Source: Desulfomonile tiedjei (GTDB taxonomy: Bacteria > Desulfobacterota > Desulfomonilia > Desulfomonilales > Desulfomonilaceae). From it: DNA of 64,000 nt. Shown in pieces: positions 50,786-59,465 of this stretch (position 1 is the stretch's first letter; each line of letters begins with the position of its first letter). Both the position numbers and the translations under genes were made by a program. A model generated the notes under the pieces. It was not told the origin of the DNA and did not search any database. It saw only the letters and a program-made list of their open reading frames with translations. The DNA lies in NCBI GenBank assembly GCA_016212925.1, contig JACRDF010000040.1:62001-126000 (forward strand). The letters run 5' to 3'.

Positions 50786-51688
50786 CTACAAACCATAGTA
50801 TTTCGTTATCGTCTCACGCAAGAGCTTACCAGCTGCCTCTAAGCCGATGTTCCACACCCCCTCTGCTGCCTTACTCATCATCTTGCCAATCCAGCCGGAA
50901 ACTTTTGGCCCAAAACCCTCCTTCATTGTTTTTTCTGACTCCAGAGCCATTCGCAATTCTTCAGTGTCCTCTTCCAACACACCGTTTTCGAGAAGAACGC
51001 ACTCCAAGGAAGAGAAATCTCCAGTGGCTACATTGAACACGATTTTGGATGAATTTGAGGTTCCAACCAAATTTGCCGAGCCGCCATTAACAATAGTATT
51101 GAAGATTTGAGTCACCCTTGCCTCCTCTAGCGTTGTAGGGGCAGTGCTTGCCAATTCACCTGCCTCCGGCGCTTCTTTCAACACAGCGAGCGCAAAATCC
51201 AAGATACGATTCCGGACAGCGTTGAGCAATTCGACAAGCTGGCCTGTCGGAAATATTGCCCACGCCTCAATACAGTTCTGGTGCTCGTAAACGTCCTCTC
51301 CAAGGGTCAAGGCCAGATCTCCAGTGTCTACTTTTATCCTTCCGTCACCAACCTTCGCCAGCATGGCCTCAACAAATGCGATGCTCTGCCTACACTCGTA
51401 CCGCTGAAAGTGCTCTCTGGATCTCTCAGGAATACACGCCAGTGGGACAGGAAGGGTTTTCAGTCCTGAACCCAGTGGCCCGACGAAAGTTCCCTTAACC
51501 TGAAGGCTCCAAACACGGTAATCAGGGACTGTAACATGATCGGGGTAGCCATTTGATTCCCAGACGAGCCAATCCTCCAGGGGCTGGCTACCGAGTCGTG
51601 CTCCCAGGAGTTTGCATTTCCGCAAAAGCGTTCCTAGATCGCTCTTTGCATCAACCGCAGCGCTCTGAATATCTTCCAAGAGTGTCAT
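50786..51688 (-). CDS. AbiTii-domain protein (abortive-infection type)
   Basis: A 300-residue cytosolic protein. The first ~90 residues match the AbiTii plan: LLEDIQSAAVDAKSDLGTLL, RKCKLLGARLGSQPLEDWL, WESNGYPDHVTVPDYRVW. AbiTii is known as an N-terminal domain of abortive-infection and other defence proteins (family knowledge). The central part (~105-190) is mixed. Residues 215-245 (VNGGSANLVGTSNSSKIVFN) are strand-like, and the end is an amphipathic helix. No nuclease motif is visible. AGGAG precedes ATG 51688, 66 bases after the membrane gene on the same strand. Confidence 0.7.
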   Translation of the reverse strand: MTLLEDIQSAAVDAKSDLGTLLRKCKLLGARLGSQPLEDWLVWESNGYPDHVTVPDYRVWSLQVKGTFVGPLGSGLKTLPVPLACIPERSREHFQRYECRQSIAFVEAMLAKVGDGRIKVDTGDLALTLGEDVYEHQNCIEAWAIFPTGQLVELLNAVRNRILDFALAVLKEAPEAGELASTAPTTLEEARVTQIFNTIVNGGSANLVGTSNSSKIVFNVATGDFSSLECVLLENGVLEEDTEELRMALESEKTMKEGFGPKVSGWIGKMMSKAAEGVWNIGLEAAGKLLRETITKYYGL

Positions 51689-51754
51689 TATTAGCTCCTA
51701 ACCATAGCCGATACCGCATCTAAAGGTGACTGAAACTTCTCGCATTTCACGCCC

Positions 51755-52330
51755 TCACGGAATCTTCAATTCTCCCTTCCCTATGGTCACGCGTGAACAC
51801 GTGAACTTGTACGAAAGAAAAGCGTCATCATGGCTCATCCTGTATCGCTTAGTACCTACGCAACCAACCAAGACACCATTCCCCTTCTCGATCATTTCAT
51901 AAAAAGTAGTACGAGGCTCTGCCCTTGTTGCACGCATCTTGTTATTCGATTTCTTAGGGTCTAAGGCCAGTATTCCTGGAAGAGGCATAAAGGTTTGTTG
52001 GTCGGTGAACTCAATGATCTCTAAGTACACATTATCTCCAGGAACCTCTTCATTTTCTGCTCGGACGTCATAAAAAGACGCATATTGCTTTATGGTTCCC
52101 GACACGAGAGTACGGGCTAGAGGGAACACTCGTGCTTGACCCAGCTTTAGACTGTAGTTGGGTTTAACAAAACCCAGTTTCAATCGAAGCCAACACAACT
52201 GCTTGTCGGTCATAAGGCGTAAAGTAATACCACCAACAAACCCCAGGATAGATCCCACAAAGGCAGCAAATAACAGCTTTACGATTTCCCACATAAGCGG
52301 GGCTTGCGGGGGCGAGGGGCTAACGTCCAT
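51755..52330 (-). CDS. Hypothetical membrane-anchored protein next to AbiTii
   Basis: A 191-residue protein from ATG 52330, which has AGGAG six bases before it; a GTG at 52348 is rejected because it precedes that site. One N-terminal TM segment (LLFAAFVGSILGFVGGITLR) is followed by a ~150-residue beta-rich cytosolic or periplasmic domain (YLEIIEFTDQQTFMPLPG, GVLVGCVGTKRYRMSH). No family recognised. First gene of a probable two-gene operon with the AbiTii protein, so it may supply membrane attachment for an abortive-infection module. Confidence 0.6.
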   Translation of the reverse strand: MDVSPSPPQAPLMWEIVKLLFAAFVGSILGFVGGITLRLMTDKQLCWLRLKLGFVKPNYSLKLGQARVFPLARTLVSGTIKQYASFYDVRAENEEVPGDNVYLEIIEFTDQQTFMPLPGILALDPKKSNNKMRATRAEPRTTFYEMIEKGNGVLVGCVGTKRYRMSHDDAFLSYKFTCSRVTIGKGELKIP

Positions 52331-52348
52331 GTGCTGCTCCTGGTTCAC

Positions 52349-53440
52349 TCTTTAGGAAGAAAGGGCCGGGAGACTTCCCGTGTAGGGAACACTCCGCGAC
52401 CCGTTGGTTACAAGATTGCGAGACTAGGATCTTCCTATGACGATTGCGATCTGTAGATCGACGCCTTCAGGAAGAAACCACGTCCGACCGAGTCGAAGCC
52501 AAAAGTGAGCCGTCCAGGGACCTGCCCTGCTGCTTATGGTTTCCATAGGACCCCCTTTCCGCTCCCATCTCGTAAAAAAGATTTGACTCTGGCCGGTGAT
52601 GTAGACTAAGAGGAAATTGCCAAATTACGACTTAGTCGTCACGGGACAGAGCCTCCATTACAATATGGGGGCTGTGTCGTTTCCAGGGGCAATGCCCCTT
52701 GCGGGGCCAATGGATACCGCCACAACATCTAGTGTGTCAAGGGGAAAAAACAGGGGGGCTTGACCGCGGACCTTAGGCATTCGAAATTGTGGGTTATATT
52801 TTTTAACAGAATGAAATCACCGAATAATCGCTAAACCCGCGATTTGTTAGGAGCGTAGGGCCATAACTCCTTACCGCCTGGAACGCGCCGATAACCATAA
52901 CCTGGGGGGACCGGCTATTAGGTCGCTTTCAGAGCCATACTAATATATAGTGGTGTAATTACTCAAGTTTGGGGTGTTTGTGCGAACTTTAATGAGTGAT
53001 TTCCGCATCGCGATTTGGCAGGTGGGCGCAACTCATGTCAATATTTTTAAATCCCTGAGATTTCACCGGTTACCACCAAACTCCACTTTGATAATGGATT
53101 CTATTCGGATAGATTTGGAAGAATAATCGGCTGGAGAGAATGGATAATTTAACCTTTGCTTAAATGAAGGGCCCTTTTCCATGTACCATACAAGCTGCGG
53201 CCATCCCATAAATTTGTGAACACCCACGATACCCCATTCGACAACCCGTCACGTCAAGTGGTTTTGGATCATCTACACTGATCGTGGAGACCCCTATGGC
53301 CGAAGTGACACCGCGGATCTATAGAGCCGTTGCCCCCGTGAGTTACTGGGATCGAATACCCGGCGGGAGAAGTGGAGGGGAAGGGGCAGCGGAGCCGGGA
53401 GATCCAACACCGCGCCTATTCCACCGGCAAGAGTAACCAT
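52349..53440. other. Long non-coding stretch with two hairpins
   Basis: About 1.1 kb without a gene I can support, more AT-rich than its surroundings. Neighbouring hairpins lie at 52627-52639 (ACGAC TTA GTCGT) and 52645-52678 (GACAGAGCCTCC with GGGGGCTGTGTC, one mismatch), neither with a T run. The rest has frequent stops in all frames, as expected of decayed sequence or an unrecognised RNA locus. Confidence 0.45.
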
Positions 53441-54000
53441 TCAGTCTTGCGGGGCTAGAAGGGATTCTGAGCCCTGAAGGGGCGTACCAATGGTAGTCCC
53501 GCGGGACGCGGGATGTAACCCGTGGACCGGATGCACTGCCACAGCCCTGGATCACCGACCCTGGAGGGGCATAAGCGTTAACTTTAGTTCCTAATCTCTT
53601 TCGTCCCAGAGGGACGAGACGAAAGTAGCCCGGCGATTCATCGCCGGGAAAGCGGCCAAAAACGACCCGTAGTCCCGGCAGGGACGGCCGAGCCAATGGC
53701 TGGAAGGCGTGGCCACCAGCCGTCCCTGCCGGGACTAAAAAACCTTCTAATTTGCCGAGTAACCGGCGATAAATCGCCGGCCTACTACCATGTGTTCCTC
53801 CGGAACACGGGGGAATATGACTCTTTACTTAACGCCTAGGCCCTGGAGGGGTCGACCATGAATGTGAGTTGGACTTCGGGATTGGTCGACCCCTCCAGGG
53901 TCGGTGATCCAAATGATTGTGTGGACCATTGTCCACGGGTTACGCCCGTGGCTACTGTTGGGCTGCCCCTTCGGGGCATGGGCGCCGCTCCCGCACGTAA
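53441..54000. repeat. Dense family D repeat tract
   Basis: Many short inverted units: CCCTGAAGGGGCGTACCAAT, CCCGCGGGACGCGGGATGTAA, CCCTGGAGGGGCATAAGCG, GTCCCAGAGGGACGAGACG, GCCCGGCGATTCATCGCCGGG, GTCCCGGCAGGGACGG (53672 and again, inverted, near 53720), and GGTCGACCCCTCCAGGGTCGG. A 117-residue open frame over 53343-53696 arises from these units and is not called. Confidence 0.65.
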
Positions 54001-54100
54001 GTGAATGATTAGTGGTTACTACCAGGCAAGCTTGACTTGCAAAGGGCGTGACTTTAGTATAAGGAGTTTTCCTCATTAGGTACGTCGTAAGAGGTGGTTC

Positions 54101-54496
54101 ATGGCATCCAAGCATATGGAGACAAAGGTCAACCAGAAGACCCGGTACGCAGGGCAGATGGAATCCCGGACGAGTCTCTTGCAAGAGAAGGGTCTGAAGG
54201 ATAAAGAGATCGCAAAAGATCCGAAGATCAAACAGTATAAGGCCAAGATCAAACAAATCGATGGGGCCATAGCTCGAATCCTGTTCCTGGAAAATCAGAC
54301 CAAACAACTTCAGGAAAAGAAAGAACAGCGCATAGCCGAGGCCGCGGCCGCCAAAGCCGAAGCCGTCGCCAGCGGGAAGAAAGTTAAAGCCAAAAAAGAA
54401 GCCGAACCCGAGAAAAAAGCTCCCGCGAAAAAGAAAGCCCCGGCAGCCGCAAAAGGACAGGCTAAAGGAAAACCGGAAGCCAAGAAAAAGGGATAG
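54101..54496 (+). CDS. Lysine/alanine-rich protein with histone-H1-like tail
   Basis: A 131-residue, very basic protein. Residues 1-75 form a folded helical head (TKVNQKTRYAGQMESRTSLL, KGLKDKEIAKDPKIKQYKAK). Residues ~76-131 are a Lys-Ala-Pro tail with repeated KKAPAKKKAPAAAK-type units, like eukaryotic H1 and the tails of some bacterial HU or Hc1 proteins. DNA binding is likely but unproved. ATG 54101 with AAGAGGTGG upstream. A perfect 36-base palindrome follows at 54533. No operon partner. Confidence 0.7.
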   Translation: MASKHMETKVNQKTRYAGQMESRTSLLQEKGLKDKEIAKDPKIKQYKAKIKQIDGAIARILFLENQTKQLQEKKEQRIAEAAAAKAEAVASGKKVKAKKEAEPEKKAPAKKKAPAAAKGQAKGKPEAKKKG

Positions 54497-54532
54497 AAAC
54501 GGCTGCAAAACCCTGAAAGCATTTGAAGACAT

Positions 54533-54568
54533 GCCGGGGGAAACTTTTTGCAAAAAGTTTCCCCCGGC
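54533..54568. repeat. Family E palindrome (inverted orientation)
   Basis: Perfect 36-base inverted repeat with arms GCCGGGGGAAACTTTTTG / CAAAAAGTTTCCCCCGGC. Read on the minus strand it has the same AGTTTTTG..GGGGG lead as the copies at 31451 and 54711. Its position after the Lys-rich gene allows a terminator role. Confidence 0.8.
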
Positions 54569-54670
54569 ACCCCCTTCAAAAACTCTCAATTATTGCAGAC
54601 ATGTTCAGCTACAGTTAGGCATGCGGCGCGCCTGATACGCAGACTGCCAACTAGCCACTCGTTCAGCCCC

Positions 54671-54698
54671 AACCCCTGCCTCGTTAGAGGCAGGGGTT
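54671..54698. repeat. Perfect hairpin
   Basis: AACCCCTGCCTC, loop GTTA, GAGGCAGGGGTT. Twelve base pairs without a T run, between the two family E copies. Confidence 0.7.
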
Positions 54699-54710
54699 GC
54701 AAATCATAGG

Positions 54711-54763
54711 AGTTTTTGGGGAGGGGTCCGGGGAGGCCCTTTTTGCAAAAAGGGCCTCCCCGG
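54711..54763. repeat. Family E palindrome upstream of the site-2 protease gene
   Basis: AGTTTTTGGGGAGGGG lead, then a perfect 36-base inverted repeat at 54728-54763 (CCGGGGAGGCCCTTTTTG / CAAAAAGGGCCTCCCCGG). It ends 29 bases before the ATG at 54792, the same placement as the copy before 31534. Confidence 0.8.
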
Positions 54764-54791
54764 GCGCTCTCCAAGAACACTTGCTCAAGCC

Positions 54792-55451
54792 ATGGACACA
54801 AACTACATATTAGCTGTTTTGCAGAAACTTGCTCTGATTGCTCCAGGGTTCCTTCTCGCGATAACCGTTCACGAGTTCACCCACGGGTACGTGGCGTACA
54901 GGCTGGGTGATCCGACAGCAAAGATGGCCGGAAGGCTGACCTTCAACCCGATCAGTCATTTGGACCTCTTTGGAACGCTCGTTCTGGTGCTCACGCAGAT
55001 GATAGGGTGGGCCAAGCCTGTTCCGGTTGATCCGCGTTATCTCCAAAACCCCAGAAAAGACATGATCTGGATTAGCTTGGGCGGTCCCGCGGCCAATATG
55101 ATCACCGCCACGCTGCTGGCCGTGCTGCTCCACATCCTCGTGGGAGTCTGGGGAGGGCCTCGAAGCGGCCCAGGCGGAGCGTTTTTTCTCCGGCCGCTCT
55201 TCCTCATCCTGGCTTACGGCGTACAGATTAATGTGGTCCTGGCCATATTCAACCTCATACCGGTTCCCCCGCTGGACGGATCCAGCATACTTGCCGGACT
55301 GCTCCCGCGGGCCCAGGCGTATGAATATGAGAAGCTTCAACCATACGGATTCATCATTCTGATGCTCTTGATCTTCACCGGCGTGATCAACTACGTGATC
55401 ATGCCTCCTATCGAGTTCGTGACGAGGCTGTTGCTTTCCGGCCTGGGTTGA
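54792..55451 (+). CDS. Site-2 protease-family (M50) intramembrane metallopeptidase
   Basis: A 219-residue polytopic protein. The zinc motif ITVHEFTHGY (HExxH) lies in the first TM region near residue 26-35, and NLIPVPPLDGSSIL near 155-168 supplies the third ligand (NxxPxPxLDG). GGPAANMITATLLAVLL is the family GGP-A-N segment. Small, PDZ-less type, typically encoded beside scpA or trpS in this phylum (general knowledge). Substrate unknown. Its stop lies at the start of scpA. Confidence 0.92.
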   Translation: MDTNYILAVLQKLALIAPGFLLAITVHEFTHGYVAYRLGDPTAKMAGRLTFNPISHLDLFGTLVLVLTQMIGWAKPVPVDPRYLQNPRKDMIWISLGGPAANMITATLLAVLLHILVGVWGGPRSGPGGAFFLRPLFLILAYGVQINVVLAIFNLIPVPPLDGSSILAGLLPRAQAYEYEKLQPYGFIILMLLIFTGVINYVIMPPIEFVTRLLLSGLG

Positions 55452-55456
55452 GCGCC

Positions 55457-56236
55457 ATGTCTTATGAGGTAAAACTAGAGATCTTCGAAGGCCCGCTGGA
55501 TCTCCTGCTTCACTTGATCCATCGCAATGAAGTCAGTATTACCGACATTCCCATCGCATTGATCGCGCAGCAGTACCTCCAGACTATAGAGCTGATGAAG
55601 TCACTCAACCTGGACGTGGCGGGGGAGTACCTCGTCATGGCCGCTTACCTTACCCACATCAAATCCCAGATGCTTCTGCCCGTAAATGAAGATAGAGCGA
55701 ACGAAGAGGCCGGGCCCGATCCCAGAGAGGAGCTGGTCGCGCACCTTCTTGAATACAAGCGTTATAGGGAAGCCGCCGAGACCCTTGCCTCGGTGCCGAT
55801 GTTGGAACGGGACATCTTTGTGAGAGAGGCCGGAGACGAAGATGTAGACCTGCCCAAATCGAGACAGCCGCTTGAGGTAGGACTGCCTGAACTACTGGAG
55901 GCCCTCCGAGGCCTCCTGGCCCGCACGTCACGCCGCGACTTAATCGAATTGGAACCCGATCGCCTCCTTGTCAAGGACAAGATCAACCACATCCTGGGAC
56001 GGATCGGGTCTCAGGATTGGATCACCTTTGCTTCCCTTTTCGAAGACGATCTGTCGCGGCTCAGCGTAGTGACAACGCTTCTGGCATTGCTCGAAATAGT
56101 AAAACTGCAATTAGTGAGGATATATCAGGACGTTCCCTTTGGGACGATACTGATTTCGAGGCGTGTGGCCGTGGACTCGGAAACCGATTCCGGGTCGGAT
56201 TCCGTGCAGACGGTTACAGCGTACGCTGGCGAATGA
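55457..56236 (+). CDS. scpA: Segregation and condensation protein A
   Basis: Kleisin subunit of the SMC-ScpAB condensin. The 259-residue protein has the N-terminal kleisin start FEGPLDLLLHLIHRNEVSI, EYLVMAAYLTHIKSQMLLP, an acidic linker, and a C-terminal winged-helix part with FASLFEDDLSRLSVVTTLLALLE split over ~195-225. ATG 55457 follows the protease stop; a TTG at 55448 is possible. scpB is not adjacent. Confidence 0.93.
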   Translation: MSYEVKLEIFEGPLDLLLHLIHRNEVSITDIPIALIAQQYLQTIELMKSLNLDVAGEYLVMAAYLTHIKSQMLLPVNEDRANEEAGPDPREELVAHLLEYKRYREAAETLASVPMLERDIFVREAGDEDVDLPKSRQPLEVGLPELLEALRGLLARTSRRDLIELEPDRLLVKDKINHILGRIGSQDWITFASLFEDDLSRLSVVTTLLALLEIVKLQLVRIYQDVPFGTILISRRVAVDSETDSGSDSVQTVTAYAGE

Positions 56237-56583
56237 AATCTCGTAATATTTCGCATTGAAGGAGATGGCCTAGTCACGCGAGGGGTATGACGCTCGAATC
56301 CGGTTAGGCTAAACGTTAGAGTGCATCGCTTGGTCTTTTGCCGACCCAGAGTGAAGGTTTCCAGCATCGTCGTGACCTTTCAGCCCTTCGAGGGTAGGAA
56401 TGTTTTTGTGGGGCAGGCTTTCCAGCCTGCCAGCTCTCAGATGTCAATAATGGCAGGCTGGAAAGCCTGCCCCACAGTCCTCCGGCATCGGCACGATGTG
56501 AAGCCCCCATCCATAGCTGAATGGTCAGCGTCGTCGGGGAATTTCGTAGATACCCCCATTGCTTTCATCCAGTTCCCGCCAGC
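56237..56583. repeat. Intergenic region with perfect family B-type inverted repeat
   Basis: A 68-base unit at 56408-56475: GTGGGGCAGGCTTTCCAGCC at the left and GGCTGGAAAGCCTGCCCCAC at the right, each arm also self-complementary. The rest of the gap holds nothing supported. Confidence 0.75.
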
Positions 56584-56769
56584 TCAGATTTCTTCCACCG
56601 TGATAGCTTCTTCGGGGCAAACGGAGACGCAAGATTCACATCCCAAGCAGTCCTGAGGATTGACTACCGTGGTTGAATTTTCCTCAACAGAGAGGACATC
56701 CGCAGGACAAACGTCCACACATTCACCGCACTGTTTGCATTTTTCTTCACTGATTCTCGGTAAGTACAT
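56584..56769 (-). CDS. 2[4Fe-4S] ferredoxin
   Basis: A 61-residue low-potential electron carrier. Two complete cluster motifs are present: CKQCGECVDVCP and CLGCESCVSVCP, each CxxCxxCxxxCP. Monocistronic; the neighbouring 350 bases upstream carry no gene. It could serve any of the redox enzymes of the cell, including superoxide reductase or the HdrD-like complex; no specific link is shown. Confidence 0.95.
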   Translation of the reverse strand: MYLPRISEEKCKQCGECVDVCPADVLSVEENSTTVVNPQDCLGCESCVSVCPEEAITVEEI

Positions 56770-57126
56770 CGTCTAACTCCTGGTATCCGGAATGGTTGCA
56801 CGCACAGCCAGAGGCATCGTGCGCGGCACAGCTCAATGGTTGGTTGGGCAGCCAATAATACAATTGCAGGCATCTCTGCGTCAAGGCGGGGCAAGGCTCC
56901 GGTCCCATTGACAAGACACCGCGCGGGTGTTAACTTGCTTCATATGGTATCAGGCCCATTAGAAGAGGCCTATGTAAAAGCTAAGGATGCTCCGGAAGCG
57001 TTCAGTGGTCCTCTGGCCCTTCCAGGCCTTCGATCCCACCCATGAAAATGATGACGGACAGCCGGGCATGTCTGCGCCGCGCGTGCCCTCCTTCTCGGAA
57101 TCCCGTCACGCTTCAGAGGTTCCCAA
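56770..57126. other. Intergenic gap (nothing supported)
   Basis: Short frames only; no repeat family, strong hairpin or RNA signature recognised. Confidence 0.35.
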
Positions 57127-57660
57127 ATGAAAAGTGAAAAGAAATTCAAAGAAATGACCATCACGGCCATCGCATCCGATACTAGAAATATGCAGCCGGT
57201 TGTGGTGCTAAAGGAAAAGGCAGGCGAGAGAGAACTTTACATATGGATCGGACCCGTAGAAGCCATGGCCTTGCAGCGTGCCATTACCAAGGAGATATTT
57301 CAAAGGCCGCTGACACACGAATTGCTGAGGACCATAATGGAGAAATCGGGTATCCGTATCGAGCACATTGAGATCGACGACCTGCGAGATCACACTTATT
57401 ACGCCACAATATACCTGAAAAGCCCGGACGCGAAGCTGATAACCGTGGATGCACGCCCTTCGGACTCTCTGGTGTTGGCCACGTGGACCGGCGCACCCAT
57501 TTTCGTGAGCGAGCAGGTGATCGAGGGAATGACGCAGGCCGACCAGGTTGAAACATCAAAACAGAAGGTTATCTTGACCCAGGAAGATATTGATAGAACC
57601 GACGAGGAGTTGACCAAAATCCTGGAAAGGATGAATCCCGACGATTTGGGCAATGCCTAG
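57127..57660 (+). CDS. Bifunctional-nuclease (BFN/DUF151) domain protein
   Basis: A 177-residue protein. The BFN domain covers residues ~8-140: VVVLKEKAGERELYIWIGPV, EAMALQRAI, RPLTHELLRTIMEKSG, and VDARPSDSLVLATWTGAPIF. The last ~35 residues are an acidic helix. Plant BFN proteins have DNase/RNase activity; the role of bacterial ones is not settled. ATG 57127, monocistronic. Confidence 0.88.
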   Translation: MKSEKKFKEMTITAIASDTRNMQPVVVLKEKAGERELYIWIGPVEAMALQRAITKEIFQRPLTHELLRTIMEKSGIRIEHIEIDDLRDHTYYATIYLKSPDAKLITVDARPSDSLVLATWTGAPIFVSEQVIEGMTQADQVETSKQKVILTQEDIDRTDEELTKILERMNPDDLGNA

Positions 57661-57979
57661 CCCCTAAGCTAACCCCCGTCCTGTCGCATTCTTCACGATC
57701 CCCTCTTGGTAAGGCCTGTGTTGGCCCCGGCCGGCAAGGTAGTCACTAAATTATCGGTGTACAAGGAGTGTCATTGCGAGCGCAGCGAAGCAATCCCCAA
57801 TTTCTCTGAGGCCGAGATTGCTTCGCTGCGCTCGCAATGACAAATTCCAGCGTCTCATTCCAAAGCCACCGTAGCAATTTCCAATGAAGAATGCCTTTCA
57901 TTCTCATGATCGGCGCTCACGTCCGTTTCTTGTTCCACTTTACTACTCAAGCGCCTGATGATAGATTGCTTCTGGTGGG
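57661..57979. repeat. Intergenic region with family A inverted repeat
   Basis: The A unit at 57769-57842 is nearly perfect: TGTCATTGCGAGCGCAGCGA at the left, TCGCTGCGCTCGCAATGACA at the right, with a ~20-base loop region. Nothing else is supported. Confidence 0.8.
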
Positions 57980-59431
57980 ATGAATTTTGAGCAGGTGAGG
58001 TCGATGCGAAAGGATCAGTTTCCCGCCGCTCCCGGCGGTGGTCCCTTCAGGCTCCTGAAATACTTTATAATATCCGGTTTTGTAGTAATTGCCGTCGTCA
58101 CCTTCCTGCTCGGGGCATTTCTTTACACCACCAGTGTGGACACGCTCCTTAAAAGTTCGGGGAATTACGCGCGGCTGCTGGCGGAAAACCTAAATTATAA
58201 CATCTACATAGGATTCTATGCACCGTTGAAGGGCAGAGGCCTTTCTATGGACCTGCGCAAGTGGGATCAGTTCGGCACTTTGGATTCTCTGATAAAAGAT
58301 TTTACCTATGGGTTGAAGATTCAGCGAATCAAGATCATCGACCGCCAGAGGAAAATAGTCTACAGCACCGAATACGATCTTATAGGAAAACCGGAAGCCA
58401 AGAGCGCTTACGTAGAAGAGGCGCTGGCGGGCAAGGACTTGACTGCAATCGGCGAGGAAAAACGCTCTCCGTGGCGCTGGTACGGCAATTGGTACGTGGA
58501 CACGTACTACCCCTTGCGTGAAGGAGCGGGCAACTACTGGATGCTTGGAAACATCTACGGCGTTATCCAAATAACGCAAGACGTTTCGGATCAGTACGCA
58601 GTGGTGCACAGGTCGATACTTGTTATCATCGTTGTGGCCGCGGGTTTGATGGTGTTTCTTTTCATAACGCTGACCCTCATTGTGCGTCGAGGCGAGAGGA
58701 TCGTATTGGAGAGGGCCAGGGAGCAGAAGAGGCTGGAAGAACAGCTTCAACAATCGGAAAAGCTGGCTTCCATCGGCCAGATGGTGGCGACTCTGGCCCA
58801 CGAGATTCGCAACCCGTTAGGCATCATCCGCTCGTCAGCCGAGGTCCTGACAAAAAAGTCAAATCCTGACCCGGCACGAATACAGAAGCTTTGCGGTGTG
58901 ATTGTGGAAGAGGCGAGTCGATTGAGCAGCATTCTCAAGGACTTCCTGGATTTCGCAAAACCCAGGTCTCCGTCGGTCAGGGCTATTGACGTTCGCGATG
59001 TGATCGCTAGAGTAAGAGATAATCTGGAGCACGAAATCCGGGCCAGGGACATCAGATGGTCCCAGCCGGAAACCAACGGCGCTCCGGGAATGGTCATGGG
59101 AGACCCCGACCTGTTGTACCAAGCTTTTCTGAATGTTACCATGAACGCATTCGAGGCGATGGAGAACGGAGGCAGTTTCGACATCGATGTGGCACCCGAG
59201 CCTTCCGGGGTTCGGATTGATTTCGCGGACGACGGCCACGGGATCAAAGAAGAGGATGTGGCCAAGATTTTCACGCCTTTTTTCACGACTCATGAGATGG
59301 GAACCGGACTGGGGCTTTCCGTGGTACACAATATCATAACCGCTCACGGAGGAGAGGTCTCTGTGGACAGTAGAGAAGGTCATGGAGCCGTCTTTAGTAT
59401 CCTGCTTCCGGCAGGGAGGCCGAGGGCCTGA
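57980..59431 (+). CDS. Membrane sensor histidine kinase of a two-component pair
   Basis: A 483-residue kinase. TM1 (FIISGFVVIAVVTFLLGAFL) and TM2 (ILVIIVVAAGLMVFLFITLT, ~215-235) enclose a ~165-residue periplasmic sensor domain, possibly Cache-like. A coiled coil leads to HisKA (ATLAHEIRNPLGIIRSSAEV; phospho-His near 273) and HATPase (N-box TMNAFEAMENGG, DDGHGI, GTGLGLSVVHNI). The regulator follows after 34 bases. This is NtrB/ZraS-like architecture for sensing an envelope or small-molecule signal. Confidence 0.92.
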   Translation: MNFEQVRSMRKDQFPAAPGGGPFRLLKYFIISGFVVIAVVTFLLGAFLYTTSVDTLLKSSGNYARLLAENLNYNIYIGFYAPLKGRGLSMDLRKWDQFGTLDSLIKDFTYGLKIQRIKIIDRQRKIVYSTEYDLIGKPEAKSAYVEEALAGKDLTAIGEEKRSPWRWYGNWYVDTYYPLREGAGNYWMLGNIYGVIQITQDVSDQYAVVHRSILVIIVVAAGLMVFLFITLTLIVRRGERIVLERAREQKRLEEQLQQSEKLASIGQMVATLAHEIRNPLGIIRSSAEVLTKKSNPDPARIQKLCGVIVEEASRLSSILKDFLDFAKPRSPSVRAIDVRDVIARVRDNLEHEIRARDIRWSQPETNGAPGMVMGDPDLLYQAFLNVTMNAFEAMENGGSFDIDVAPEPSGVRIDFADDGHGIKEEDVAKIFTPFFTTHEMGTGLGLSVVHNIITAHGGEVSVDSREGHGAVFSILLPAGRPRA

Positions 59432-59465
59432 ACCGAGAGGCACTACTAAAGAGCAAAGGATCAAC

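Noticed and set aside
53343-53696. 117-residue frame in the D repeat tract
   Set aside because: It is composed of repeat units (Pro/Gly/Arg-rich), with no ribosome site.
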